From NCBI GenBank assembly GCA_965229805.1, contig CBDDJO010000002.1:248001-312000 (forward strand): a DNA stretch of 64,000 nt, given 5' to 3'. Origin of the DNA: UBA4479 sp965229805. Lineage in GTDB: Bacteria; Pseudomonadota; Alphaproteobacteria; Rhodospirillales; Casp-alpha2. The translations under genes and the position numbers were made by a program. Each line of letters opens with the position of its first letter. Position 1 is the first letter of the stretch. The notes beneath the pieces were generated by a model, which saw only the letters and a program-made list of their open reading frames with translations, did not search any database and was not told where the DNA came from. This document shows positions 41,425-50,186 of this stretch, in pieces.

Positions 41425-42810
41425 TCAATTGCCGGAAATCGCGTAGGTCAGGCTTTCGACCTCGTCCGCGGTATCGAGCGCGAGCACCATGCCGCGGACG
41501 TGTGTGACCGCATCTTTCGACAGGATGCTCCCAGCGAGTGCCGTGTACTTTGCCTCGACCTCGTCCGGTGTCAGCGGGTTCTCCGGCGAGCCCTTGCGGT
41601 GCATCACCGTTTCCTCGTACGTCTCGCCTGCCACCGTCTTTACGCGGACCCGCGCCATGTGCCGGAAGGCCGGCCCCTTGGCTTCGATCTCCGAATCCAC
41701 CTCGACGCTGATCTTCTCGATGAACGCCAGCACGTCGGGATCGCGGATCGCGTCGTCGGTGAACTGATCGGTGAAGGCGCGGCCGTGGAACGCGATCATG
41801 GCGAGCCCGTAGTAGATGTTCATCTGCGCCGCGGTAATACTCTGCGCCTTGTAGGGCCAGGCGCAATGGACGTGCGTCGGTTTGCTGACCCCGGCGTGGA
41901 TTCCGGCGATGTCTTCCGGTTTCAGTCCATGCTTTTCGCGGAGGATCGCGAGTGCGTCCAGTGCGGCGTGGATGGAGGTCACGGTGGCGTGCGGCTTGAA
42001 GCCGGTTGCCGCCGTCTCCCACACCTCGCTGAGGCCGTCCGTGACGCGGGCGGTGTCGACCTTGCCCGAGAACGCGGCGAGGAAGCCGCCATAGTCGGCC
42101 TCGACCACATCCGAAATGCCCGTAAAACCGCTGCGCGCCAGCAACGCGCCGCGCACACCCGCCTCGGCGGCGTTGCCGGAATGTAGGCGTTTCACCATCG
42201 CCCCTTCCTGCGCCGCCATCAGCCCGGCGCCGAGCGACCCGGCGATGCCGAGGGCGTTGAGTGTAGCGTCGGCATCCAGGTTCATCAGCCGGGCCGCCGT
42301 CGCCGCGGCGACGAACGGGCCGATGGCGCCTTGCGGATGAAAGCCCCGGAGCAACAGATCCGTGCCCGCGGCGGCGCCGATCCGGTTGCCGGCCTCGTAG
42401 CCGGCGACGATGGCCGTCAGCACGTCACGGCCCGTCGCGCCGCCGAGGTATTCGGCGGTGTTGAGCGCCACCGGCACGGCGATCGAGTTCGGATGCAGGA
42501 TGGCGTCCCGGTGGATGTCGTCGAGTTCGAACGCGTGGCCCGCCGTCGCGTTGATCAGCACCGCGCCCGTCAGCGGCACCGAGCGCTTCGCGCCGATCAC
42601 GGTGGCCGCCGGGACGCCGCCCTCGCCCGCGACCATGTCGGCGACCTTCCGTGTCCACGGCAGGTTGGCGCCGACCAGGCAGCAGGCGATCCCGTCCAGG
42701 ATCGAGAGCTTGAGATGATCGATGACCGATGCCGGAATCGCATCGAACGTCAGCGACGAGGTGAACCGGGCCAGCGTGGCGGACGCGCCACCGGCGTTTT
42801 GCTCTTTCAT
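41425..42810 (-). CDS. MmgE/PrpD family protein
   Basis: A 461-aa cytoplasmic protein of the MmgE/PrpD (2-methylcitrate dehydratase-like) family. The helical N-domain has LKLSILDGIACCLVGA and GHAFELDDIHRDAILHPNS (acid-rich active-site block), followed by GYEAGNRIGAA, GFHPQGAIGPFVAAATAARL and VKRLHSGNAAEAGVRGALLA. The C-domain is alpha/beta. PrpD itself dehydrates 2-methylcitrate, but many paralogs act on other hydroxy-acids or are of unknown function. No prpBC genes are adjacent, so a true methylcitrate role is not supported. It converges with the SDR gene, the stops being next to each other. Confidence 0.9.
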   Translation of the reverse strand: MKEQNAGGASATLARFTSSLTFDAIPASVIDHLKLSILDGIACCLVGANLPWTRKVADMVAGEGGVPAATVIGAKRSVPLTGAVLINATAGHAFELDDIHRDAILHPNSIAVPVALNTAEYLGGATGRDVLTAIVAGYEAGNRIGAAAGTDLLLRGFHPQGAIGPFVAAATAARLMNLDADATLNALGIAGSLGAGLMAAQEGAMVKRLHSGNAAEAGVRGALLARSGFTGISDVVEADYGGFLAAFSGKVDTARVTDGLSEVWETAATGFKPHATVTSIHAALDALAILREKHGLKPEDIAGIHAGVSKPTHVHCAWPYKAQSITAAQMNIYYGLAMIAFHGRAFTDQFTDDAIRDPDVLAFIEKISVEVDSEIEAKGPAFRHMARVRVKTVAGETYEETVMHRKGSPENPLTPDEVEAKYTALAGSILSKDAVTHVRGMVLALDTADEVESLTYAISGN

Positions 42811-42983
42811 GAGCGGAAATCTCCCCTGAGACTACGTTTATCGTTGCGGCTCAGTTTAGCGGCCCGTCCCGATGTTCCAAGGGCCAGGAACAGGGTCGTT
42901 AACCCTGTGGACACCCACAATGTTGCGGCGATTCCCGTGATCGGCTAGAAATATGACAAATAAGGGACTGAGGGGTTCGTCCA

Positions 42984-44810
42984 TTGACGAAGACGAGAAC
43001 GGGTCTTCGCCCGGCACGCTTTATCGCCGCGGCGGCATTGGGGATTCTGATTGCGGTATCGGCTCTCGCACCTGCGGGCACGGCGCAGCCGCGCATGCCG
43101 GCGGAACATGCGTTCGACGTCGATGTACTGCCGCAAATCCTGAACGACGATGACATCCGTCTTTATCAACGTATTTTCGACGTGCAGGAGGATGGCGACT
43201 GGAAAACGGCGGACAAGCTGATCGAACGCCTTTCCGATCCGGTCCTGATGGGACATGTCCTGTTTCAGCGCTACATGCATCCGACCAAATATCGTTCCAA
43301 GTACAAGGAACTGAAGGACTGGATGCAGTCTTACGCCGATCACCCGGGGGCGAAGCGGGTTTACAAGCTGGCGCTTCGGCGGCGGCCCGCCAATTGGCGC
43401 ATGCCGGCCCCGCCCAAGATCCTGCCCGACGCCGGTGTCCTGCAGCAGCGGGTTTCCTTTAAACGCATCAATGTGCCGGGCAAGGCGCGGTCCGCCGGTG
43501 AACGCCGCAAGGCGCGCTCCATCCGCTATCAGATCAAGCGCGCGCTCCGGCGCGGCCATACGCTCACCGCCAAACGAATCATCCAGAATCCAGCGACCGA
43601 GCGCTATCTCTCCGCCGCTGAATTCGATGAGGCGCGGGCCGGCCTCGCCAAGGGGTACTTTATCGACGGGCGTGACGAATGGGGCCTCAAGTGGGCATTG
43701 CCGGCGCTGAAGCGCTCCGGCAATTACCTGCCGGAAGGTCATTGGACCGCCGGTCTTCTCTATTGGCGGGCCGAGAAGTACGCCGAGGCGGCAAGCCATT
43801 TCAAGGCCGCCGCCGACAACAAGGACGTTTCCGAGTGGATGGGCTCGGCCGCCGCGTTCTGGGCGGCGCGGTCGTTCATGGCGGCGCGCGATCCCAAGCA
43901 GGTGGTCGCGCTTCTTGAACGGGCGGCATCGCATCCGCGCACATTCTACGGTCTGCTGGCGACGCGGCTCCTGGGCCGCGATCTGCCGTTCAACTGGACG
44001 CCGCCGGCGTTCAAAGGCGACACGCTTGCGCAACTGTCCACCAACCCGCGCGGCCGACGTACCATCGCGCTGATGCAGATCGGTGACAGTGGCCGCGCCG
44101 AAGCCGAACTCCGGGGTCTGATCCGGGGGGTCGACCGCCCGCTTCTGGAAGGGGTCCATGCACTGGCCGCACGTGGCAACATGGCCTCCATCGCGGTCAG
44201 GCTCGACACGATCCTTTATCCCGACGGCGGCGGCTACGATGGCGCCGCCTATCCGATTCCCGCTTACATCCCGATCGACGGCTTCAGCGTCGACCGTGCC
44301 CTCGTCTACGCGCTGATTCGCCAGGAAAGCCGTTTCAATCCCAAGGCCAAAAGCTGGGCCGGCGCGCGCGGGTTGATGCAATTAATGCCGCGGACGGCCA
44401 CGTTCGTTGCGCGCTCCACCGGCATGCGGCTGCGCGAGCGATCCAAGCTTTATACGCCGGAGACCAATCTCGAGCTGGGCCAGCGCTATATCGAGATGCT
44501 GCTGGACGAACGCGATGTCTCGATGAACCTGTTCAAGCTGGCGGTGGCATGGAACGGCGGGCCGGGTAACCTGCGCAAGTGGAAGCGCCGCACCAAGTAC
44601 CTCGACGACCCGATCTTCTTCATCGAGAGCATTCCGTCGTTTGAGACCCGTACCTTCGTCGAAAGGGTGTTGACCAACTTCTGGATTTACCGCCATCGTC
44701 TGGGCCAGGACACGCCGTCGCTCGATGCCGTCGCGCGTGGCGAATGGCCGCTCTATCAGGCCTTGGGTCCCGGAGATTCGGAGATTGCCGCCAATGCCCC
44801 TCTCAAGTGA
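42984..44810 (+). CDS. Soluble lytic murein transglycosylase
   Basis: A 608-aa periplasmic enzyme that cleaves peptidoglycan between MurNAc and GlcNAc. It has a signal peptide (about residues 1-34, basic start then AAAALGILIAVSALAPAG). A long superhelical U-shaped domain follows. The C-terminal SLT domain (about 435-570) has catalytic Glu in IRQESRFNPKAKSW, then GARGLMQLMPRTA, and AWNGGPGNLRKW. It is Slt70-like by length and domain order. It starts at TTG 42984 behind GAGGGG. Its end overlaps the moaB start by 17 bases. Confidence 0.94.
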   Translation: MTKTRTGLRPARFIAAAALGILIAVSALAPAGTAQPRMPAEHAFDVDVLPQILNDDDIRLYQRIFDVQEDGDWKTADKLIERLSDPVLMGHVLFQRYMHPTKYRSKYKELKDWMQSYADHPGAKRVYKLALRRRPANWRMPAPPKILPDAGVLQQRVSFKRINVPGKARSAGERRKARSIRYQIKRALRRGHTLTAKRIIQNPATERYLSAAEFDEARAGLAKGYFIDGRDEWGLKWALPALKRSGNYLPEGHWTAGLLYWRAEKYAEAASHFKAAADNKDVSEWMGSAAAFWAARSFMAARDPKQVVALLERAASHPRTFYGLLATRLLGRDLPFNWTPPAFKGDTLAQLSTNPRGRRTIALMQIGDSGRAEAELRGLIRGVDRPLLEGVHALAARGNMASIAVRLDTILYPDGGGYDGAAYPIPAYIPIDGFSVDRALVYALIRQESRFNPKAKSWAGARGLMQLMPRTATFVARSTGMRLRERSKLYTPETNLELGQRYIEMLLDERDVSMNLFKLAVAWNGGPGNLRKWKRRTKYLDDPIFFIESIPSFETRTFVERVLTNFWIYRHRLGQDTPSLDAVARGEWPLYQALGPGDSEIAANAPLK

Positions 44811-45327
44811 GCGCGAATTCAAGACCGTCAATATCGCCGTCCTGACCGTCTCCGACACCCGGACGCTGGAGGATGACCGTTCCGGCGATACGCTGGTGGC
44901 GCGGATCGAGAACGCGGGGCATAAGGTTGCCGACCGCAAGATCTGCAAGGACGATGCCGGCGTCATCGCCGGGCAATTCCGGGAATGGGTTGCGGACCCG
45001 GGCATCGATGCCGTGATTTCGACCGGCGGTACCGGCGTCACCGGCCGCGACGTGACGCCGGAAGCACTGGGCCAGGTGACCGACAAGGAAATCCCCGGCT
45101 TCGGCGAGCTGTTCCGCTGGATCAGTTACCAGAAGATCGGCACCTCGACCGTGCAGTCACGCGCCACGGCGGCGGTCGCCGACGGCACATACATCTTCGT
45201 GCTGCCGGGTTCGACGGGTGCCTGCAAGGACGCCTGGGACGAGATCCTCGTCCACCAGCTCGACTACCGGTTCATGCCGTGCAATTTCGTCGAACTGATG
45301 CCGCGCCTCAACGAACACAAAGCCTGA
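44794..45327 (+). CDS. moaB: Molybdenum cofactor biosynthesis protein MoaB
   Basis: A 177-aa protein of the MoaB/MogA family, which binds molybdopterin and adenylates it during molybdenum cofactor synthesis. Motifs are IAVLTVSDTRTLEDDRSGD, STGGTGVTGRDVTPEAL (nucleotide-binding loop), the GELFRWISYQKIGTS segment, and FVLPGSTGACKDAWDEI. The start ATG lies inside the transglycosylase gene, preceded by GGAG; the upstream extension to 44725 lies in the other gene. E. coli MoaB is of similar length (about 170 aa) but its role there is debated. Confidence 0.93.
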   Translation: MPLSSEREFKTVNIAVLTVSDTRTLEDDRSGDTLVARIENAGHKVADRKICKDDAGVIAGQFREWVADPGIDAVISTGGTGVTGRDVTPEALGQVTDKEIPGFGELFRWISYQKIGTSTVQSRATAAVADGTYIFVLPGSTGACKDAWDEILVHQLDYRFMPCNFVELMPRLNEHKA

Positions 45328-45329
45328 CC

Positions 45330-45941
45330 GTGCGCGGGATTGAAGCCGTTCTGTTCGACATGGACGGCGTTCTGTATGCCTACGATTTCGACAACCGACT
45401 GAACCTCTTAGCGGACGCGCTCGGTGTCCCCGCCCTCGACATCGACGAGAAGATCTTCAAGTCCGGCTGGGAAGACAGGGCGGACAACGGCGACATCACG
45501 CTCGATGAATATATCGCAGGCATATCGGAACGCCTCGGCGTCGAGGTGCGACCAGGCCAGTGGGTCGCGGCCCGCAAGTGGGCGATGGCGCCCGATCCGA
45601 TGATGATCGGTCTGGCGGGCACGCTCGCCGAAACCGTCGACATCGCGATGCTGACCAATAATGGCGCCATGCTGTGGCAACATATCGACGAGCTTGCCCC
45701 CGAACTGCGTCCGCTGTTCGGCGAGCGGCTGTTCGTCTCCGGCGTCCACGGTTTCAACAAGGAACGCGCGTCGGGGTTTACGGGCCTGCTCGACCGTCTC
45801 GGCTGGAAGGCGGAGGCGACGCTTTTCGTCGATGACAGCCCGCGCTACATCGCCCAGGCCGGCGAGGCCGGGCTTGTGACGCACCTGTTCGAGGGGATCG
45901 AGGGGTTCCGGGATAGACTCGGTCAACTCGGCATCCAATAA
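45330..45941 (+). CDS. HAD-superfamily hydrolase
   Basis: A 203-aa cytoplasmic phosphatase-type protein. Motif I is LFDMDGVLYAYD (nucleophile Asp in DMDGV), motif II is MLTNNG (about residue 107), the motif III lysine is in KERASGF, and motif IV is LFVDDSPRYIAQA. The small helical cap (C1) between motifs I and II fits the epoxide-hydrolase-N / phosphoglycolate-phosphatase-like subgroup. The start is GTG 45330, two bases after the moaB stop codon, so it is coupled to moaB. Longer ORFs in this frame run through moaB and are false. The substrate is unknown. Confidence 0.88.
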   Translation: MRGIEAVLFDMDGVLYAYDFDNRLNLLADALGVPALDIDEKIFKSGWEDRADNGDITLDEYIAGISERLGVEVRPGQWVAARKWAMAPDPMMIGLAGTLAETVDIAMLTNNGAMLWQHIDELAPELRPLFGERLFVSGVHGFNKERASGFTGLLDRLGWKAEATLFVDDSPRYIAQAGEAGLVTHLFEGIEGFRDRLGQLGIQ

Positions 45942-45944
45942 CTT

Positions 45945-46035
45945 CCCGTCGCCCTGAACTTGATTCAGGGCCCATTGAACCCGGCACGATATCAGCCTGT
46001 ATGTATGGATCCTGAATCAAGTTCAGGATGACGGG
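45945..46035. repeat. Palindromic intergenic repeat, copy 1 (TGAACTTGATTCAGG family)
   Basis: A pair of outward-facing arms: GCCCTGAACTTGATTCAGGG near 45951-45970 and CCTGAATCAAGTTCAGGATG near 46011-46030, with GTC/GAC and CCCGTC/GACGGG ends, about 91 bases in all. A second copy lies at 61274-61364. It resembles the REP-like hairpins common between genes in alphaproteobacteria and may end transcription of the HAD and acdS genes. Confidence 0.8.
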
Positions 46036-46048
46036 AGCCCTATGGCGC

Positions 46049-47062
46049 TCACCCGTTCCGGTACGTGTAGCTATACCCGTTGATCGCTGGCACGCCGCCG
46101 AGGTGCGCATAGAGGATTTTCGATCCGGCCGGGAAGTAATCCTTGTTCACCAGATCGATCAGGCCCTGCATGGATTTCCCTTCGTAGACCGGGTCGGTCA
46201 TCATCCCTTCCAGCCGCGCGCACAGCCGGATCGCGTCGTTGGTCTGGTCGGACGGGATGCCGTAGGCGGGATAGGCGTAATCCTCGATCAGCACGAGGTC
46301 GTCGTCGGTGACGTCACGGCCGAGATCGACGATGTCCGCTGTCTGTTTCGCGATCTGCATGACCTGCGCCCGGGTCTGGTCCGGCGTGAACGAAGCGTCG
46401 ATGCCGATGACCTTGTTGGCGCGGCCGTCGGCGGCGAACCCGACCAGCATGCCGGCGTGGGTCGAGCCGGTGACGGTGCAGACGATCACATAATCGAACC
46501 TGATGCCCATCTCCGCTTCCTGCGCACGTACCTCCTCGGCGAAACCGACGAAGCCGAGGCCGCCGAATTTGTGCACCGAGGCGCCGGCCGGGATCGGGTA
46601 GGGTTTGCCGCCTTTTGCCTTCACATCCTCGAGCGCGTTTTCCCAGCTTTCGCGGATGCCGATGTCGAACCCTTCGTCGACCAGTTCGATGTCGGCGCCC
46701 ATGACGCGGCTCAGCAGGATGTTGCCGACCCGGTCGTAGACGGCGTCGTGGAACGGCACCCAGCTTTCCTGCACGAGGCGGCACTTCATGCCCAGCTTGG
46801 CGGCGACGGCGGCGACCTGACGGGTGTGGTTCGACTGCACGCCGCCGATGGTGACCAGTGTGTCCGCGTTCGACGCCAGCGCGTCGGGGACGATGTATTC
46901 GAGCTTCCTGATCTTGTTGCCGCCGAAGGCGAGGCCGGAATTGCAATCCTCGCGCTTGGCGAAAATCTCGACCTTGCCGCCCAGGTGTTCGGAAAGGCGG
47001 CTCAGTTTCTCGATCGGCGTCGGGCCGAAGGTGAGGGGGTAGCGTTCGAATTTTTCAAGCAT
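46049..47062 (-). CDS. acdS: 1-aminocyclopropane-1-carboxylate (ACC) deaminase
   Basis: A 337-aa PLP enzyme that splits ACC, the plant ethylene precursor, to 2-oxobutyrate and ammonia. The PLP lysine is Lys50 in AFGGNKIRKLEY. Ser77 lies in GGVQSNHTRQ; Tyr293-Glu294 lie in DPVYEGKSM, and Leu321 follows in AHLGG. With a one-residue offset these are the ACC deaminase residues (Lys51, Ser78, Tyr294, Glu295, Leu322) that separate it from D-cysteine desulfhydrase, which lacks the Glu. KREDCNSGLAFGG and SRVMGADIELVDEG also match. It is divergent from an Lrp-type regulator (acdR), the usual arrangement. Length is as expected. Confidence 0.95.
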   Translation of the reverse strand: MLEKFERYPLTFGPTPIEKLSRLSEHLGGKVEIFAKREDCNSGLAFGGNKIRKLEYIVPDALASNADTLVTIGGVQSNHTRQVAAVAAKLGMKCRLVQESWVPFHDAVYDRVGNILLSRVMGADIELVDEGFDIGIRESWENALEDVKAKGGKPYPIPAGASVHKFGGLGFVGFAEEVRAQEAEMGIRFDYVIVCTVTGSTHAGMLVGFAADGRANKVIGIDASFTPDQTRAQVMQIAKQTADIVDLGRDVTDDDLVLIEDYAYPAYGIPSDQTNDAIRLCARLEGMMTDPVYEGKSMQGLIDLVNKDYFPAGSKILYAHLGGVPAINGYSYTYRNG

Positions 47063-47161
47063 GACGGCACGGCTCCTGTCTCTGTGCTGACGCGGACAGT
47101 AGCCGAAACACCGCCGAAGGTGCTTTCAAAATGAGACCGGAAGTTACCGTCCGCAATTGAA

Positions 47162-47189
47162 GGAAATAAGAAAAGAATATATTTCTTCC
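47162..47189. promoter_or_regulatory. Candidate AcdR/Lrp operator in the acdS-acdR divergent region
   Basis: In an AT-rich island in otherwise GC-rich DNA, the dyad AAGAA-TATAT-TTCTT lies at 47173-47187, framed by GGAA and TTCC. It sits within the 159-base gap between the two start codons, the normal place for an Lrp-type site controlling both genes. The match is by symmetry only. Confidence 0.5.
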
Positions 47190-47221
47190 AAAAATAACTG
47201 ATAAATGAAAGAAATGACCGT

Positions 47222-47683
47222 ATGGATAATCTCGACCGCACGGATATCCGCATCCTCCGCGCCCTGCAGGAAGACGGCCGGCTCTCCAACGCCGATCTGG
47301 CGAAAAGGGTCAACGCCAGCCCGGCAACCTGCCACCGCCGCACCCAGCGCCTGTTCGACGACGGCTACATCACCGGCACCCGAGCCTCGGTGACGCCGGA
47401 CCGTGTGGGCCTGGGCGCGCTCGCCATCGTCGGCGTGGTGCTCGATCGCTCGACGCCGGAGAGCTTTGCCGCCTTCGAAAGTGCCGCCCTCGAGATGCCG
47501 TTCATCATCGACTGTCACCTTGTCGCCGGCGACTTCGACTACTTCCTGAAAATCAGGGTGCGCGACATCAGCGATTTCAGCCGCCTGCACGGTGCCAGGC
47601 TGCTGACGCTGCCGGGTGTACGCCAGACGCGGACGTTCTTCGTCATGAAGGAAGTGATTGACCAGGCGCCGCTGGATTTTTAG
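47222..47683 (+). CDS. acdR: Lrp/AsnC-family regulator of ACC deaminase (AcdR-like)
   Basis: A 153-aa Lrp/AsnC-type regulator. The N-terminal winged helix reads LDRTDIRILRALQEDGRLSN, DLAKRVNASPATCHRRTQRL. The C-terminal ligand domain (RAM) contains VDCHLVAGDFDYFLKI-type IIDCHLVAGDFDYFLKIRV. Divergence from acdS matches the known AcdR arrangement in rhizobia and pseudomonads, where AcdR activates acdS in the presence of ACC. Its last 4 bases overlap the end of the convergent aminotransferase gene. Confidence 0.92.
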   Translation: MDNLDRTDIRILRALQEDGRLSNADLAKRVNASPATCHRRTQRLFDDGYITGTRASVTPDRVGLGALAIVGVVLDRSTPESFAAFESAALEMPFIIDCHLVAGDFDYFLKIRVRDISDFSRLHGARLLTLPGVRQTRTFFVMKEVIDQAPLDF

Positions 47684-48585
47684 CTCGGCGCCGGAATATC
47701 CGCGACGGCCGTCGACCACGCGGGGTCGGTGTGCTTTTCCCAGTAGAGATCGGTTAGACGCCGGGTGAGCGGTCCCATGCCGCCGTTGGCGACCGGGTTT
47801 CCGTCGATTCTCGTGACCGGCATGATACCGCCGGCGGTGGACGTCGCGAACACCTCGTCGGCGCCGCGGAGGTCGTCCGCCGGCAGCTTGCAGGTCCTGA
47901 CCTTGATCTGCAGCTCGGCGGCGAGGTCGATCGCGGTCTGCCGGGTTATGCCTTCCAGCACGCCGCTTTGAGGCGTCGAGATGGCGCCGCCCTTGACCGC
48001 GAACACGTTGAAGCCCGGGCCTTCGGTCACGCACCCTTCGGCATCGACCAGGATCACGTTCTCCGCGTTTCTGTCGTAGGCGTCATAAAGCGCCATCACG
48101 AAATCGAGCCAGTGGTAGTTCTTAACGCGCGGATCGACGGCGGCGGGCGGAATGCGGTTGATGTCCGAGATCGCGACGTTCAGCCCTCGTTCGCGGTCGT
48201 CCGGCTTGAGGATCCAGCCGAACGGGATCGCGAAGCAGATCAGGTTGTTGACCGCGTCGCGGGGATCGCGCGAGAAAGTCGGCGACACGCCACGGGTCAG
48301 GATCATTTCGACATAGGCGTCCTGGTGTCCCGACTGCCGGACGCATTCGGCGAGGATAGTTTCCAACGCGGCGCGTTCGACCGGCAGTCTCATGTGCAGC
48401 CGCTCGATCGAGGCCTGGAAACGGTTCATGTGCTCGTCGAGGCGGAAGAAACGGTTTTTCCAGACATGCACGACGTCGTAGGTGGCGTCCGAACGCAGGA
48501 ACCCCCAGTCGAGGACGGAGATCTTCGCTTCCGACATGGGTTGGAAACGGCCGTCGATATAAGCGATGCCCGGCGGGGTTTTCAT
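47680..48585 (-). CDS. Class IV PLP aminotransferase, (R)-selective amine transaminase-like
   Basis: A 301-aa fold-type IV PLP enzyme. The catalytic lysine is in DPRVKNYHW. ISVLDWGFLRSDATYDVVHV, RLDEHMNRF, EGPGFNVFAVKGG, GITRQTAIDLA and TAGGIMPVTRIDGNPV are placed as in the family. The SDATY, PRVKNYHW and EGPGFNV blocks resemble the Arthrobacter (R)-amine transaminase (ATA-117) group more than BCAT or DAAT as I recall those sequences; this is a memory-based comparison. It would transaminate an (R)-amine or a D-amino acid. It lies next to acdR but on the other strand, so a shared role is possible, not shown. Confidence 0.85.
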   Translation of the reverse strand: MKTPPGIAYIDGRFQPMSEAKISVLDWGFLRSDATYDVVHVWKNRFFRLDEHMNRFQASIERLHMRLPVERAALETILAECVRQSGHQDAYVEMILTRGVSPTFSRDPRDAVNNLICFAIPFGWILKPDDRERGLNVAISDINRIPPAAVDPRVKNYHWLDFVMALYDAYDRNAENVILVDAEGCVTEGPGFNVFAVKGGAISTPQSGVLEGITRQTAIDLAAELQIKVRTCKLPADDLRGADEVFATSTAGGIMPVTRIDGNPVANGGMGPLTRRLTDLYWEKHTDPAWSTAVADIPAPS

Positions 48586-48617
48586 TGGGGCGCCTCCTTG
48601 TCTATTCGTAACGTATA

Positions 48618-49511
48618 TCAGATTCGCACCGCCCGCCCCTCCAGCAGATCGATCTCGGTTGAGAGCGCATCGGCCATGAAATCCATGAAGGCGCGGACGC
48701 GGCCGGTGTGGCGCAGGTCTTCGTGGGTCAGCAGCCAGAGCATGGTGCCTGCGCCCGGAATGGGGTCACCGATGCGCCGCAGGCCCTTTCTCGGGTCGGC
48801 CATGAAGCACGCCAGCAAGGCCGCGCCCATGCCGGCTTCGCAGGTGTGCAGCAGGCCGAACAAGCTGTTGGCGCGGAGAACGACGTTGGCGTCGGGAAGG
48901 GTGCCCCGAAACCACTTGGCGGCGGCCAGATGCGCCAGACTCTCGTCGACGCCGAGCCAGTCGAGGCGGGAAAGATCCACGGGCCGGCCTTTCATGTATT
49001 GGGGCGCGGCATAGGGGGCGACGGCGATGTCGGCGATCTTCCGGCCGACCAGCGTTTCCGGCGGGTGCCGCGTCGGGCGCACGGCGACGTCGGCCTGGCG
49101 CTTGGAAAGATTGATGTTCCGATTGTCGATCGCGAGTTCGAGCACGATTCCCGGATAGGCGCGCCGGAACGCCGCCAGGTGCGGGGTCAGAAAATTCTCG
49201 ATGATGGTGTCGGTGGTGGTGACGACGAGCGTGCCTTCGAGCCTGAGGTCGCGGCCGGTGATGCGCCGGTCGAGACGGTCGATTTCGCGTTCAACGCGCG
49301 ATGCCGAGGCCTGCATTTCTTCGCCGGCGAGGGTCAGCGCGTAGCCCGTCGGCAAGCGTTCGAAGAGGCGGACGCCGAGTCGGTCCTCGAACGCGTTGAT
49401 GCGTCGGAACACGGTCGAGTGGTTGACGCCAAGCGTGCGCGCCGCGCCGTTGAGAGAACCGGTGCGGGCGATCTCAAGAAAGATGCGCAGGTCGTCCCAG
49501 GGAAAGCTCAT
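48618..49511 (-). CDS. LysR-family transcriptional regulator
   Basis: A 297-aa LysR regulator. The HTH reads WDDLRIFLEIARTGSLNGAA and LGVNHSTVFRRINAFE. This HSTVFRR form is characteristic of a subgroup in which the usual SQPALS is replaced by NHSTVFR. An effector-binding domain follows. I set the start at ATG 49511 (MSFPWDD), since the 11 further upstream residues in the open frame are not family-like. It is divergent from the DoxX/DODA genes with an AT-rich gap (49512-49656) that carries repeated ATTTGCAAA-like words (TTGCAAA, ATTTGCTAA, ATTTGCAAA). Confidence 0.9.
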   Translation of the reverse strand: MSFPWDDLRIFLEIARTGSLNGAARTLGVNHSTVFRRINAFEDRLGVRLFERLPTGYALTLAGEEMQASASRVEREIDRLDRRITGRDLRLEGTLVVTTTDTIIENFLTPHLAAFRRAYPGIVLELAIDNRNINLSKRQADVAVRPTRHPPETLVGRKIADIAVAPYAAPQYMKGRPVDLSRLDWLGVDESLAHLAAAKWFRGTLPDANVVLRANSLFGLLHTCEAGMGAALLACFMADPRKGLRRIGDPIPGAGTMLWLLTHEDLRHTGRVRAFMDFMADALSTEIDLLEGRAVRI

Positions 49512-49656
49512 GATGTGCTCTGTACTAGATTTGCAAAAATGCAAATTAATACTGCAATATTTGCTAATTCATTTGCAAACAAGAAAGATCTAGGGTCCTT
49601 CCCAACGCGCCCGGCACGGTGCCCGGCGCTTCATAGTCAGAGACGAGGACCGAACC

Positions 49657-50115
49657 ATGTCAGACCAAAACATCAATTCGCAGACGGCGCCCTACGGTGC
49701 CTTTCTCCTCCGGGTTTCGCTGGGCGTGATGTTCATCGCGCACGGCCTGATCCTGAAATACTTCACCTTCACGCTCGGCGGCACGGCCCAGTACTTCGAG
49801 AGCATCGGTTACCCGGGCTTCCTTGCCTACGCCGTGTTCGCCGCCGAGACCCTGGGCGGGGTCGCGCTGGTGCTGGGGTTCCAGACGAGGCTGGTCGCCT
49901 TCGGCCTGGTGCCGGTTCTGATCGGCGCGATGCTCGAGCACACTGGGAACGGCTGGGTGTTCTCGGCCGAGGGCGGTGGCTGGGAATACCCGCTGTTCCT
50001 GATCGTGATCTCGGTCACGGTGGGCATGTTGGGCGGCGGTGCGTTCGCGCTCACCAAGCGTGAGTTTCCGCTGCCGTTGCTGCCGGACGGTAACGGTTTG
50101 CTGGCCACCCGATAG
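49657..50115 (+). CDS. DoxX-family membrane protein
   Basis: A 152-aa inner-membrane protein with four helices. The family core is FLLRVSLGVMFIAHGLILKY and AETLGGVALVLGFQTRLVAF. DoxX/DoxD proteins are thought to act near the quinone pool. It is divergent from the LysR gene and 71 bases upstream of a DODA-type dioxygenase; this trio recurs in proteobacteria. It shares only the family, not the size, with the DoxX protein of the bufferin operon. Confidence 0.9.
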   Translation: MSDQNINSQTAPYGAFLLRVSLGVMFIAHGLILKYFTFTLGGTAQYFESIGYPGFLAYAVFAAETLGGVALVLGFQTRLVAFGLVPVLIGAMLEHTGNGWVFSAEGGGWEYPLFLIVISVTVGMLGGGAFALTKREFPLPLLPDGNGLLATR

Positions 50116-50186
50116 CATGGTGACTAGACTGGGCGGCAGGCGGATATGAACGCCCGCCGCCCTTCTTCGTTTGAAGGAGCATTGAG

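Noticed and set aside
42945..44381. 478-aa minus-strand ORF opposite the lytic transglycosylase
   Set aside because: Antisense shadow; the plus strand has a signal peptide and the SLT active site.
46049..47062. D-cysteine desulfhydrase as alternative for acdS
   Set aside because: Glu294 and Leu321 match ACC deaminase; the desulfhydrase lacks this Glu. The divergent Lrp-type regulator also fits acdS.
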